Virus record (IMG/VR): IMGVR_UViG_3300043099_000212
Coordinates: 1 to 22,504 of that record
DNA length: 22,504 nucleotides
Strand: one strand, 5' to 3'
Origin: a virus
Positions 13,653 through 18,619 of this stretch are shown piece by piece. The notes beneath the pieces were generated by a model. The model did not search any database. It had not been told where the DNA came from and saw only the letters and a list, made by a program, of their open reading frames with translations. The stretch's first letter is position 1. Each line of letters starts with the position of its first letter. A program made the translations under genes and the position numbers.

Positions 13653-13660
13653 CCTATAAT
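13603..13660 (+). promoter_or_regulatory. Weak-dyad promoter unit before the 13687 gene
   Basis: The dyad slot holds TGGACA-N10-TGGTCT (13603-13624), strongly degenerate. An imperfect stem ACGGAAC/GTGCCGT (13625-13644) and TATAAT at 13655-13660 follow, 30 bp after the dyad slot. The downstream leader is the copy-2 repeat. Confidence 0.55.
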
Positions 13661-13677
13661 ACTAAGGTAGTCAAGGG
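13654..13677 (+). repeat. Promoter/leader repeat, copy 2
   Basis: Identical over 24 bases to 12184-12207. The region 8820-8839 is a more diverged third copy (TATAATACCCAAGTAGTTGA). Confidence 0.85.
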
Positions 13678-13686
13678 GAAGACCCG

Positions 13687-13947
13687 ATGCAAACGCCTCA
13701 ACTGACCAGCAAGGACGGTAACATGGTTGTTGACTTCTACCCCGTCAAGACCCCCTACGGTGACATCAGCAAAGAGTGGTTTCTCCGTGCTGTTACCTTT
13801 GCTCCTCACGGTCAAGTGTCGAAGAAGTTTCTGAACCGTGTGGAGATGCTGCTGGACATCCGTGAGCGTGTGGCACTTGGTTACACTGAGACCCGTGACA
13901 ACTCCAACCTGCCTCAACTTGGCAATCCTTTCTACGGTGCCTGCTGA
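13687..13947 (+). CDS. Hypothetical protein (86 aa)
   Basis: ATG 13687 is 26 bases past its -10, with AGGGGAAG as ribosome site. The sequence MVVDFYPVKTPYGDISKEWF and LNRVEMLLDIRERVALGYTE is followed by a Pro/Gly-rich end (LPQLGNPFYGAC). Its codons are more GC-rich than those of the 5' array. Ends in TGATG with the next gene. Unrecognised. Confidence 0.75.
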   Translation: MQTPQLTSKDGNMVVDFYPVKTPYGDISKEWFLRAVTFAPHGQVSKKFLNRVEMLLDIRERVALGYTETRDNSNLPQLGNPFYGAC

Positions 13948-14096
13948 TGAAGACCTCTTACATCTTTCTCGCTTTCATTGCTATTTTGATGTGGAACGGT
14001 GTTCTCATCAAACGTGACCAAGAACTGTTCAAGGCATATGATAAAGCATGTGCCGAACTTCCTGCACCTCACCCTAACTGCCGCTACGCAAAATGA
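13947..14096 (+). CDS. Small membrane-anchored or exported protein (49 aa)
   Basis: Residues 4-21 (SYIFLAFIAILMWNGVLI) form a membrane span or uncleaved signal, preceded by one lysine. The outer part holds two cysteines (KACAEL, PNCRYAK) that could pair. Overlaps both neighbours by one and four bases. Role unknown. Confidence 0.7.
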   Translation: MKTSYIFLAFIAILMWNGVLIKRDQELFKAYDKACAELPAPHPNCRYAK

Positions 14097-14275
14097 ACGA
14101 CGAGGACATTAAACAGTTTATGAACGCATTTGAAGACTTTATGAAACATGCTGAGGTCGAACAGTTTAACCATCAAGCATGGGTCGCTGCCCAGCAGTAC
14201 ACTGACAACTTTTATGAACAAAAAGCAGCAGAACTGGAAGTCACCGTAGACTACTACATTCAGGAGTTTGTTTGA
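14093..14275 (+). CDS. Small acidic helical protein (60 aa)
   Basis: ATG 14093 overlaps the previous TGA. MNDEDIKQFMNAFEDFMKHA with further acidic helix (FYEQKAAELEVTVDYYIQEF) gives strong net negative charge. One-base overlap with the next gene. Unrecognised. Confidence 0.7.
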   Translation: MNDEDIKQFMNAFEDFMKHAEVEQFNHQAWVAAQQYTDNFYEQKAAELEVTVDYYIQEFV

Positions 14276-14454
14276 TGGACCAGAAGACAAAACTCATTCT
14301 GGCACAGATGCAGGTTGAGAACATTTACAATCTTCTCAAGGATGGGCAGTATGCTGGTTTCTTTTCATCACATTTGTTTCCCGTCAAGTTTGAGATTCAA
14401 AGACAACTTGCAAACTTGACAAACACTGAGCGTCATACTAAAATAAAGGAGTAA
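14275..14454 (+). CDS. Small helical protein (59 aa)
   Basis: ATG 14275 (TGATG junction) is chosen over TTG 14272. MDQKTKLILAQMQVENIYNL then DGQYAGFFSSHLFPVKFEIQ and RQLANLTNTERH reads as a helix-turn-helix-helix shape without a recognised family. AAGGAG overlaps its stop. Confidence 0.65.
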   Translation: MDQKTKLILAQMQVENIYNLLKDGQYAGFFSSHLFPVKFEIQRQLANLTNTERHTKIKE

Positions 14455-14467
14455 TTTACACATACCA

Positions 14468-14698
14468 ATGAAATCTCTTTACATTGTTGACTACTGGGTT
14501 CCGTTTCCATCTTCTGAGTATGGTGGAGTCGTTTCACTGATTGCTGAGAATGACACGGAAGCATTTGAACTTCTTGCAGAAGAAGAAGGTTTTGATGAAC
14601 GTTATCAGAATCTGATTATGCCAAACGTTGTCAAGGCACAAAAGTTTGCTCTTGTGGATGAGTATGAATCTGGTATCATTGATGCATTTACGACCTGA
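14468..14698 (+). CDS. Conserved cyanophage small protein (76 aa)
   Basis: MKSLYIVDYWVPFPSSEYGG followed by VVSLIAENDTEAFELL is an N-terminus I recognise from cyanophage hypotheticals of ferredoxin-like length. The AAGGAG at 14446-14451 is 16 bases away, further than ideal. The C-terminus ends ESGIIDAFTT. Five bases separate it from the next gene. Confidence 0.75.
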   Translation: MKSLYIVDYWVPFPSSEYGGVVSLIAENDTEAFELLAEEEGFDERYQNLIMPNVVKAQKFALVDEYESGIIDAFTT

Positions 14699-14703
14699 TA
14701 ACC

Positions 14704-14865
14704 ATGGAAAAACTTTATCGTCTTGAAGAACTGACCACCAGCGGTTGGGAACTGGTGGATGTTGATACTGTTCAACTGACCAAAGAACAAGCAAGTGCAA
14801 AGTTAAATGACCTCATTGCCGAAGGATACAATCCAAACCGTCTCCGTGCCGTTGTCGATGCTTGA
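14704..14865 (+). CDS. Conserved cyanophage small protein (53 aa)
   Basis: MEKLYRLEELTTSGWELVDV, then LTKEQASAKLNDLIAEGYNP and NRLRAVVDA: a widely conserved short cyanophage protein in my memory (WEL... LTKEQ ... GYNPNRLRAV). Probably a small alpha/beta unit. Overlaps the next gene by eight bases. Function unknown. Confidence 0.8.
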   Translation: MEKLYRLEELTTSGWELVDVDTVQLTKEQASAKLNDLIAEGYNPNRLRAVVDA

Positions 14866-15136
14866 GTTTCCCCATAAGGCACCCAAAAGAATGTATTATG
14901 AGCAAACAGAGTTTAAACGCAATGTTATTGCTATCTGGATTCATTATCAGCGTCGGTTTGACTACAATCTTGGTGATCCCGTCCGTTGTATCTGGGGGTT
15001 CTACAACACAAAAACAAGAACCTATTATTCCCCCATCAACTCCAAAACCATTGGACAGTCGGTGGATATAGGAAACACAACACCGTATTCTGCAATGATT
15101 CCAAAGCAAACTCCACTTGAAGCAGCGTATGTATAA
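14858..15136 (+). CDS. Conserved cyanophage protein (92 aa)
   Basis: ATG 14858 (MLEFPHKAPKRMYYEQTEFK) is preferred over the in-frame 14807 start, which would overlap the previous gene by 59 bases. The segment VRCIWGFYNTKTRTYYSPIN then VDIGNTTPYSAM looks like a family I recall from cyanophages. Beta-rich and basic. A convincing membrane-protein ORF lies within it in another frame (14898-15071). Confidence 0.75.
   Translation: MLEFPHKAPKRMYYEQTEFKRNVIAIWIHYQRRFDYNLGDPVRCIWGFYNTKTRTYYSPINSKTIGQSVDIGNTTPYSAMIPKQTPLEAAYV
14898..15071 (+). CDS. Possible overlapping membrane protein (57 aa)
   Basis: In the +1 frame inside the 14858 gene. MSKQSLNAMLLLSGFIISVG continues into LTTILVIPSVV, a full-length membrane span (about 6-32) after a short positive N-terminus. 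A Pro-rich outer tail (EPIIPPSTPKPLDSRW) follows. Composition is what a real one-span phage protein looks like, but the upstream ribosome site is poor and the host frame is also credible. Confidence 0.45.
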   Translation: MSKQSLNAMLLLSGFIISVGLTTILVIPSVVSGGSTTQKQEPIIPPSTPKPLDSRWI

Positions 15137-15380
15137 ACCCAGTTTGAATGACTATGTTTCATGGACCAAAGGTGTTGAGGGGTGGGTATACTTTGCCGAT
15201 AAGGAGTACATCACCATTGAGACCAATGTGTTTCCAAAAGATGAACAAAACATTCAAGCATGTTCACTGCACAAAAACAACAGAGTGCTTGTGCTTTGTT
15301 ACAAAGAACAGTGGAGTCAATTAGAGTATGTCGGATACCGTACTGATAAATATTCAGAAGAGATTCTTTCAGAGAAGTAG
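15129..15380 (+). CDS. Conserved small phage protein (83 aa)
   Basis: ATG 15129 (MYKPSLNDYVSWTKGVEGWV) is used rather than TTG 15117. The order YVSWTKGVEGWVYFADKEYI, a Cys-x-LHKNNRVLVLCY segment and QWSQLEYVGYR recalls a small SH3-like beta-barrel family found in many cyanophages. Might bind nucleic acid or protein; unproven. Its stop shares one base with the next GTG start. Confidence 0.75.
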   Translation: MYKPSLNDYVSWTKGVEGWVYFADKEYITIETNVFPKDEQNIQACSLHKNNRVLVLCYKEQWSQLEYVGYRTDKYSEEILSEK

Positions 15381-16045
15381 TGAACGACATACAAGAAGGC
15401 AGAAAAGACCCGTTTGCAAAACATGCCCTTGAGAAAGGATTTGAACTTGTGCGTGATACGGGAAAGCACAACATTTGGAAGCACTCTTCTGGAGCACAGA
15501 TCACATCACCAAAAACAACAAGTGACTGGAGATCATTCAAGAACTTTCAGGCAGAGTTAAAGTCACGTCTTTCACAGTTTGGTGTGACACCAAAACCAGT
15601 TGCTCAGGCACCACAAGCAAAACCAGTTGCACAACCAAAACCATCTGAATCTTCTGCCTCCGAAAGAGAACGGTATTCATCAGGTCAAGCATTAAGAACT
15701 GGAACACAAACAACATTCAAAGACTTTCTAGCAAAGATTCAACAGGCAAAAGAAAAAGCAACACCAGTCAAAGCAACATTATCTGCAAGAATGGCTGCTG
15801 CCTATGACCGCAACCAGGATAAGATTCCACTCACTGCTCAACTCAAGTATCGACCAGGAATGAGAACATCAACTGGTGTTGGTCTGGCAGACTCTTATGT
15901 ACCAGAACAAATGACTGCTCCAAAGTTAATGAATACCAATGTTCTGGATACAAGAACCACAAAAGAAAAGCAAAAGGAAATAAAGATTGAAGCAGACCTA
16001 CTTCCATACAACCCTGACATCGGCAAACGTTATAAAGTTCCATGA
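15380..16045 (+). CDS. HicA-like domain protein with Ala/Pro/Gln linker (221 aa)
   Basis: GTG 15380 overlaps the preceding TAG; no better start is nearby. Residues 16-60 (ALEKGFELVRDTGKHNIWKH, then SGAQITSPKT) match the dsRBD-like HicA fold: GF-x-LVR, G-x-H (His30, the catalytic position in HicA toxins) and a terminal helix. Residues 70-90 are a low-complexity PKPVAQ repeat linker, then an unstructured charged C-terminus. No HicB-like antitoxin is adjacent, so this is more likely an RNA-binding phage protein than a toxin. The extension beyond about 65 residues is unusual for HicA. Confidence 0.7.
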   Translation: MNDIQEGRKDPFAKHALEKGFELVRDTGKHNIWKHSSGAQITSPKTTSDWRSFKNFQAELKSRLSQFGVTPKPVAQAPQAKPVAQPKPSESSASERERYSSGQALRTGTQTTFKDFLAKIQQAKEKATPVKATLSARMAAAYDRNQDKIPLTAQLKYRPGMRTSTGVGLADSYVPEQMTAPKLMNTNVLDTRTTKEKQKEIKIEADLLPYNPDIGKRYKVP

Positions 16046-16284
16046 AGAAGAGAAAAACATTATGGAGATTCTGGGCAAAGGCATTAGGCGAAAAGGCATC
16101 AAAGAATGACAGAGAATCAGACCACGTTGCTCATATACGGACTATTATATTCGGCACTTATCTTCTCACTAATCTTTTTATTATTGCAGGCGTAATTCGA
16201 CATTGGAATGACAATGAAATACCAAGTTGTATACTACAAATTGAAGAAGAACAAAATCACCAAACAAACCGCAATTTTCTATAA
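16042..16284 (+). CDS. Small membrane protein (80 aa)
   Basis: Basic N-terminus MKKRKTLWRFWAKALGEKAS, a polar NDRESDHVAHIRT segment, then a span at about 33-52 (RTIIFGTYLLTNLFIIAGVI). I recall this LWRFWAKALGEK ... DRESD pattern in cyanophage membrane proteins that end soon after the span. Here the tail continues 70 bases into another gene, so the last 25 residues may be fortuitous. Confidence 0.75.
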   Translation: MKKRKTLWRFWAKALGEKASKNDRESDHVAHIRTIIFGTYLLTNLFIIAGVIRHWNDNEIPSCILQIEEEQNHQTNRNFL

Positions 16285-16363
16285 CATTGAGGATGCATCA
16301 TTATGGGAACAACACGTGAAGAAACAAGGGTACACAGACTCAGAAATCGTACCAGTTTTCTGA
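16214..16363 (+). CDS. Conserved small protein overlapping the membrane gene (49 aa)
   Basis: ATG 16214 in the +1 frame gives MKYQVVYYKLKKNKITKQTA, then IFYNIEDASLWEQHVKKQGY and ends SEIVPVF. This beta-alpha-beta layout resembles a small cyanophage family I recall (KYQV-YY ... DA-W--H--KQG). It overlaps the preceding gene by 71 bases and the next by 61, so three frames are used in turn here. Confidence 0.65.
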   Translation: MKYQVVYYKLKKNKITKQTAIFYNIEDASLWEQHVKKQGYTDSEIVPVF

Positions 16364-16563
16364 TACCTGTTTATTGTATTCTTTCAACACTTATTGGATA
16401 TTCACTCTCTGGTGCAGTGACACATCAGTCAACGGTCAATCAAACACTCAAGTTGTGCAATGAACGTCCATTAGAATGCAAGTTCAAGTATGATATTCTG
16501 ATGTATACCGAGACTGGTAAAGTTCCGTATAAGGCAACAGTTCAACCAAAGAACCAAAAGTAA
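16303..16563 (+). CDS. Membrane-anchored protein with conserved tail (86 aa)
   Basis: Span at about 19-39 (FLIPVYCILSTLIGYSLSGA) after a basic N-terminus. The outer part (LKLCNERPLECKFKYDILMY followed by TETGKVPYK) has two cysteines and a YDILMY-ETGKVPYK motif I associate with cyanophage proteins. The start could lie further in; ATG 16303 is the only ATG before the span. It ends tail-to-tail with the endonuclease gene, overlapping it by 22 bases. Confidence 0.7.
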   Translation: MGTTREETRVHRLRNRTSFLIPVYCILSTLIGYSLSGAVTHQSTVNQTLKLCNERPLECKFKYDILMYTETGKVPYKATVQPKNQK

Positions 16564-17318
16564 CCCTTCCAACTGTACTTACCAGGGTTCTTCAGACTTT
16601 TGAGAATGCTGTGTTTATCAGTACATTCAAAGGCACGAACAGCAGCGTTAATACTTTCATAACGGGGACCAATCAACCCCGTTTTTTTATGGACACCAAA
16701 TACCGATCTTTTATTCTTCTTCTCTTCTAATAATTGCCATTTGTATCCGTATGCAGTTCTACCAGTTTTGGCAGCAAGTAGAATGTTAGAATTGTTTCGC
16801 GGATTACCTGTCACTTGTTCTGCTGCGACTCTTGCATTTTCATAGTCAGTACATAAACCAGTATCTAAGTTCTTACCTCTTATTTTAATACCAAAGTGTT
16901 TACCATCTCCTCTATTCTCTTCATTCCATTGTATAAGGTGTGGTGATGACTTATATGTTCTTTCTTTTTTAGGTTTAGGTATCTCGCTATCGCTCAACCC
17001 TACGGGTTCCCGCTTTTCCTGCATTGAGATTACCGTTTTTTCTACATTAGTAACAATAAGATTGTATTCAGGTTTATATTTGTCTATCCATTCATTGAGT
17101 TTGTTCTCTAAACAGGTATCATCGTATTCATCTAACTCTTTGATCATAAAGTTATGCACACCATATTGTCTGAATGCCTTATGTAAAGGTTCAGATGACA
17201 TTCTTTTAGAACGGTCGATGTGGTGTACCCATTCTTTATTCATCGCAAGTGTGGTGTTTCCGACGTATTTTTCACCTGTTTGCTTGTTGAGAATGAGATA
17301 GATGATGCCTCTTTCCAT
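16542..17318 (-). CDS. GIY-YIG homing-type endonuclease (258 aa)
   Basis: Cleaves DNA at a long recognition site, normally to spread its own gene. The GIY-YIG core is at the N-terminus: GIIYLI (4-9) and YVGN (18-21), a basic helix WVHHIDRSKRM (30-40) and a likely metal-binding Glu in CLENKLNEWIDKYKPEYNLI (E71/E76). Two related DNA-binding repeats follow, residues 143-197 (GIKIRGKNLDTG ... AYGYKWQLLE) and 207-257 (GVHKKTGLIGPR ... YSWKGYFWF), NUMOD-like. It is the only minus-strand gene. It appears free-standing: no intron was seen in the flanking genes. ATG 17318 follows a TACAAT by five bases, suggesting a leaderless mRNA. Confidence 0.9.
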   Translation of the reverse strand: MERGIIYLILNKQTGEKYVGNTTLAMNKEWVHHIDRSKRMSSEPLHKAFRQYGVHNFMIKELDEYDDTCLENKLNEWIDKYKPEYNLIVTNVEKTVISMQEKREPVGLSDSEIPKPKKERTYKSSPHLIQWNEENRGDGKHFGIKIRGKNLDTGLCTDYENARVAAEQVTGNPRNNSNILLAAKTGRTAYGYKWQLLEEKKNKRSVFGVHKKTGLIGPRYESINAAVRAFECTDKHSILKSLKNPGKYSWKGYFWFFG

Positions 17319-17323
17319 TTTAT

Positions 17324-17341
17324 ATTGTAAGGTGTTACACC
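17324..17341 (-). promoter_or_regulatory. Endonuclease promoter with operator-like palindrome
   Basis: On the minus strand TACAAT (17324-17329) is just before ATG 17318. Immediately upstream lies the palindrome GGTGTTACACC (17331-17341) inside the would-be promoter spacer, placed as a repressor site would be. The -35 position is poor. Confidence 0.5.
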
Positions 17342-17347
17342 ATAATA

Positions 17348-17381
17348 TATTGTATGGTATATATGATTTATTGTATGGTAT
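17348..17381. repeat. Tandem 13-bp direct repeat upstream of the endonuclease
   Basis: TATTGTATGGTAT occurs at 17348-17360 and again at 17369-17381, 21 bp apart (two helical turns). Read on the minus strand each copy contains TACAAT, so they may be extra -10 boxes or binding sites. Confidence 0.75.
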
Positions 17382-17457
17382 GACAGATTTTGTGTCGTAT
17401 AGTATACAATGAAGATTTAACCTATTATTAACAGAAATATATTTGTGTTTTTTATAA

Positions 17458-17489
17458 TATTCTCAATAAAGTTGATATTATTGAGAATA
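17458..17489. repeat. Left boundary inverted repeat
   Basis: 12-bp perfect arms TATTCTCAATAA (17458-17469) and TTATTGAGAATA (17478-17489) around an 8-base loop. Eleven of the arm bases recur in the 30-bp palindrome at 18185-18214, so the same sequence marks both ends of a 757-bp segment. Confidence 0.9.
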
Positions 17490-17625
17490 CCCAGACCTTA
17501 TGTGTTTAATACTTATAAATGTGTCTGGGTCTTGTGACCTAAGCGAGCGTATCATAAGACGCGGAGTTTGTCAAGTCCGCCCCCCCGCGAAAATGCTCCG
17601 AGACCCACACAAGACTTATAAGGAC

Positions 17626-17654
17626 TTGACATTCTTATGAGTTCGTGATAGAAT
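17626..17654 (+). promoter_or_regulatory. Strong sigma70-type promoter with operator at its start point
   Basis: TTGACA (17626-17631), a 17-bp spacer and TAGAAT (17649-17654): the best consensus promoter in the window. The first array palindrome TCTAGTCGAGA begins at 17654 and covers the expected start site. The -35 box is also one arm of an inverted repeat (GTCAAGTCC 17570-17578 / GGACTTGAC 17622-17630). The transcript would run through the array towards 17781. Confidence 0.75.
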
Positions 17655-17747
17655 CTAGTCGAGAACATGTGTCGAGAAGCACACAATTCTAGACGAGAAC
17701 ACATATATATTGTTATGAATCTCGTCGAGATCTACATCTAGTATATC

Positions 17748-17776
17748 TTGCATCTCGTCGAGCTTTATGCTACAAT
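17748..17776 (+). promoter_or_regulatory. Promoter of the 17781 gene with embedded palindrome
   Basis: TTGCAT (17748-17753), exact 17-bp spacer, TACAAT (17771-17776). The array copy TCTCGTCGAG (17753-17762) fills the first half of the spacer, ideal for repression. ATG 17781 is four bases past the -10, implying a leaderless transcript. Confidence 0.7.
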
Positions 17777-17780
17777 ACAC

Positions 17781-17960
17781 ATGCGTTTCAAAGATCTCGA
17801 CGAGCTTATGTACGACGACTACGATCTCGACTACACATACTGTAACGATCATTCATACGATCTCGACGAGTATTATGCACAAGATGCACTAGATCTCGAC
17901 GAGGATTATGCACGAGATGGGCAAGATTACGAAAGTCTTGCATATCGTCATTATGCATGA
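17781..17960 (+). CDS. Highly acidic Asp/Tyr-rich protein (59 aa), possible DNA mimic
   Basis: MRFKDLDELMYDDYDLDYTY continues with HSYDLDEYYAQDALDLDEDY; 19 of 59 residues are Asp or Glu and about 11 are Tyr, with few basic residues. The array palindrome encodes the repeated L-D-E. Small, strongly negative phage proteins often mimic DNA to block restriction, CRISPR or repressors; that role is inference. It has a well-placed promoter and a leaderless start. Alternatively the frame may be a by-product of the DNA repeats. Confidence 0.55.
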   Translation: MRFKDLDELMYDDYDLDYTYCNDHSYDLDEYYAQDALDLDEDYARDGQDYESLAYRHYA

Positions 17961-17966
17961 TACAAT
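17938..17966 (+). promoter_or_regulatory. Promoter of the 18001 gene with operator at its start point
   Basis: TTGCAT (17938-17943), 17-bp spacer, TACAAT (17961-17966). Both hexamers and the spacing match the 17748 promoter. An array relative TCTAGACTAGA starts at 17966, over the expected start site, and a full copy at 17985 lies in the leader. Confidence 0.7.
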
Positions 17967-18000
17967 CTAGACTAGACACATACATCTAGACGAGACACCT

Positions 18001-18153
18001 ATGCTAGCACAAAAACGCATCATACAGGTAACACTAGACATCATGTGTTATGATGATCTAGATCTAGATAATATTAATTGGCGTGACTTACTCGAACTCG
18101 AACCAGGTGAAGATATCCATTGTAGGGTACAAGAGTTCGATCCGTTCGAGTAA
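18001..18153 (+). CDS. Small protein with LD-rich core (50 aa)
   Basis: MLAQKRIIQVTLDIMCYDDL then DLDNINWRDLLELEPGEDIH and CRVQEFDPFE: beta strand, acidic turn, helix LLELEPGED, strand. The layout resembles the 2888 gene product and other short cyanophage proteins I recall. It has no Shine-Dalgarno in a 30-base leader. The TAA stop overlaps the dyad at 18153. Confidence 0.7.
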   Translation: MLAQKRIIQVTLDIMCYDDLDLDNINWRDLLELEPGEDIHCRVQEFDPFE

Positions 18154-18178
18154 TGTGCCAGTTTAAATATTGGCACAT
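18153..18178. promoter_or_regulatory. Orphan dyad next to the 30-bp palindrome
   Basis: Perfect 8-bp arms ATGTGCCA / TGGCACAT around 10 bases. Unlike the other dyads it is not followed by a -10 box at 30-32 bp. The palindrome 18185-18214 begins exactly where the -35 box would stand. A TATAAT at 18181-18186 lies immediately after it. Confidence 0.75.
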
Positions 18179-18184
18179 GATATA

Positions 18185-18214
18185 ATTCTCAATAAGGCGC
18201 GCCTTATTGAGAAT
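18185..18214. repeat. 30-bp perfect palindrome, right boundary repeat
   Basis: Arms ATTCTCAATAAGGCG and its complement meet without a loop, giving an AscI-type GGCGCGCC centre. The outer 11 bp of each arm match the inverted repeat at 17458-17489. There is no T-run, so it is not a standard terminator. Candidates: recombination or insertion boundary, or binding site of a dimeric protein. Confidence 0.9.
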
Positions 18215-18235
18215 GAATATTTTATGGCAGGAGCG

Positions 18236-18298
18236 GTGGCGATGTATTTTCGTCTACAGGGATACCTCTCCCCTCATTGAATTTGTTATAAGATATCA
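18236..18298 (+). other. Repeated non-coding element, copy 1
   Basis: About 60 bases alignable with 21275-21334: shared blocks GTGGCGA, TTTTC, CAGGGATACC, CCCCTC and TTGT, with a one-base indel that breaks any common reading frame. Both copies come before a GTGCCA dyad (26 and 31 bases later). Possibly a small RNA or leader; no clear stem is conserved. Confidence 0.55.
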
Positions 18299-18326
18299 CG
18301 GCAGATGGTCCCGATCAAGGGGTCTT

Positions 18327-18385
18327 GTGCCAGTTTGTCTAGTGGCACAAGGGTGGTTGCAACCTACCAGGTGATGGGTTAGTGT
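18327..18385 (+). promoter_or_regulatory. Dyad-promoter unit before the 18407 gene
   Basis: GTGCCA-N10-TGGCAC (18327-18348; arms extend to nine bp, CTTGTGCCA). Eight bp later comes TTGCAA (18357-18362), then a 17-bp spacer and TAGTGT (18380-18385). The -35 sits at the centre of an imperfect palindrome around GGTTGCAACC. Confidence 0.75.
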
Positions 18386-18406
18386 ACATTTGTTCGTGAG
18401 GTTTTG

Positions 18407-18619
18407 ATGACTCTCTCCAACCAAACTATTCAGAAACTCGCTGATGCTTTGACCCCTGAAGTGGTTGATTATATTTTTGCTGATGAACGTTGGGTAGACT
18501 TTATGCAAGAGATCATTCCTGATGCTATTCAGGCAAAGATGGGTGATGTTGATGATGACATTCGTTTTGACCTTTCATTGTGCATTATGGACCGTATCTA
18601 CATGAAGAGTGCCAGTTGA
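18407..18619 (+). CDS. Small acidic helical protein (70 aa)
   Basis: ATG 18407 (MTLSNQTIQKLADALTPEVV) preferred over TTG 18404. Helical, with FADERWVDFMQEIIPDAIQA and a closing DLSLCIMDRIYMKSAS. Its overall plan is like the 19375 gene product (MTLT ... short acidic helices), perhaps distant paralogs. The terminal Ser-Ala-Ser and stop are encoded by the next dyad. Confidence 0.75.
   Translation: MTLSNQTIQKLADALTPEVVDYIFADERWVDFMQEIIPDAIQAKMGDVDDDIRFDLSLCIMDRIYMKSAS

Larger units (their letters stand above)
17382..17780. other. Non-coding regulatory stretch
   Basis: About 400 bases with no credible gene on either strand. It holds an inverted repeat (17458-17489), a stem ACCCAGAC/GTCTGGGT (17489-17530), two interlocking inverted repeats (17529-17630), two promoters, and the first part of an 11-bp palindrome array. 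The left half is strongly AT-rich. Confidence 0.7.
17654..17995. repeat. Array of 11-bp palindromes, consensus TCTMGWCGAGA
   Basis: Close copies start at 17654, 17688, 17720 (perfect TCTCGTCGAGA), 17753, 17795, 17861, 17894 and 17985; partial copies at 17670, 17825 and 17966. Starts are mostly 30-36 bp apart, near three helical turns. The array crosses a coding boundary: it lies in promoters, leaders and the 17781 gene, where it encodes Leu-Asp-Glu. Looks like an operator or iteron set for a dimeric DNA-binding protein. Confidence 0.85.

Noticed and set aside
17654-17995. Repeat array as a CRISPR
   Set aside because: Repeats are only 11 bp and palindromic, spacers about 22 bp and partly coding, with no cas genes.
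18185-18214. 30-bp palindrome as a simple intrinsic terminator
   Set aside because: No loop and no T-run follows; sharing of arms with 17458-17489 suggests another role.
18224-18280. 18-codon ORF in the first non-coding element
   Set aside because: The second copy has a one-base indel and no matching frame, so the similarity is not at protein level.
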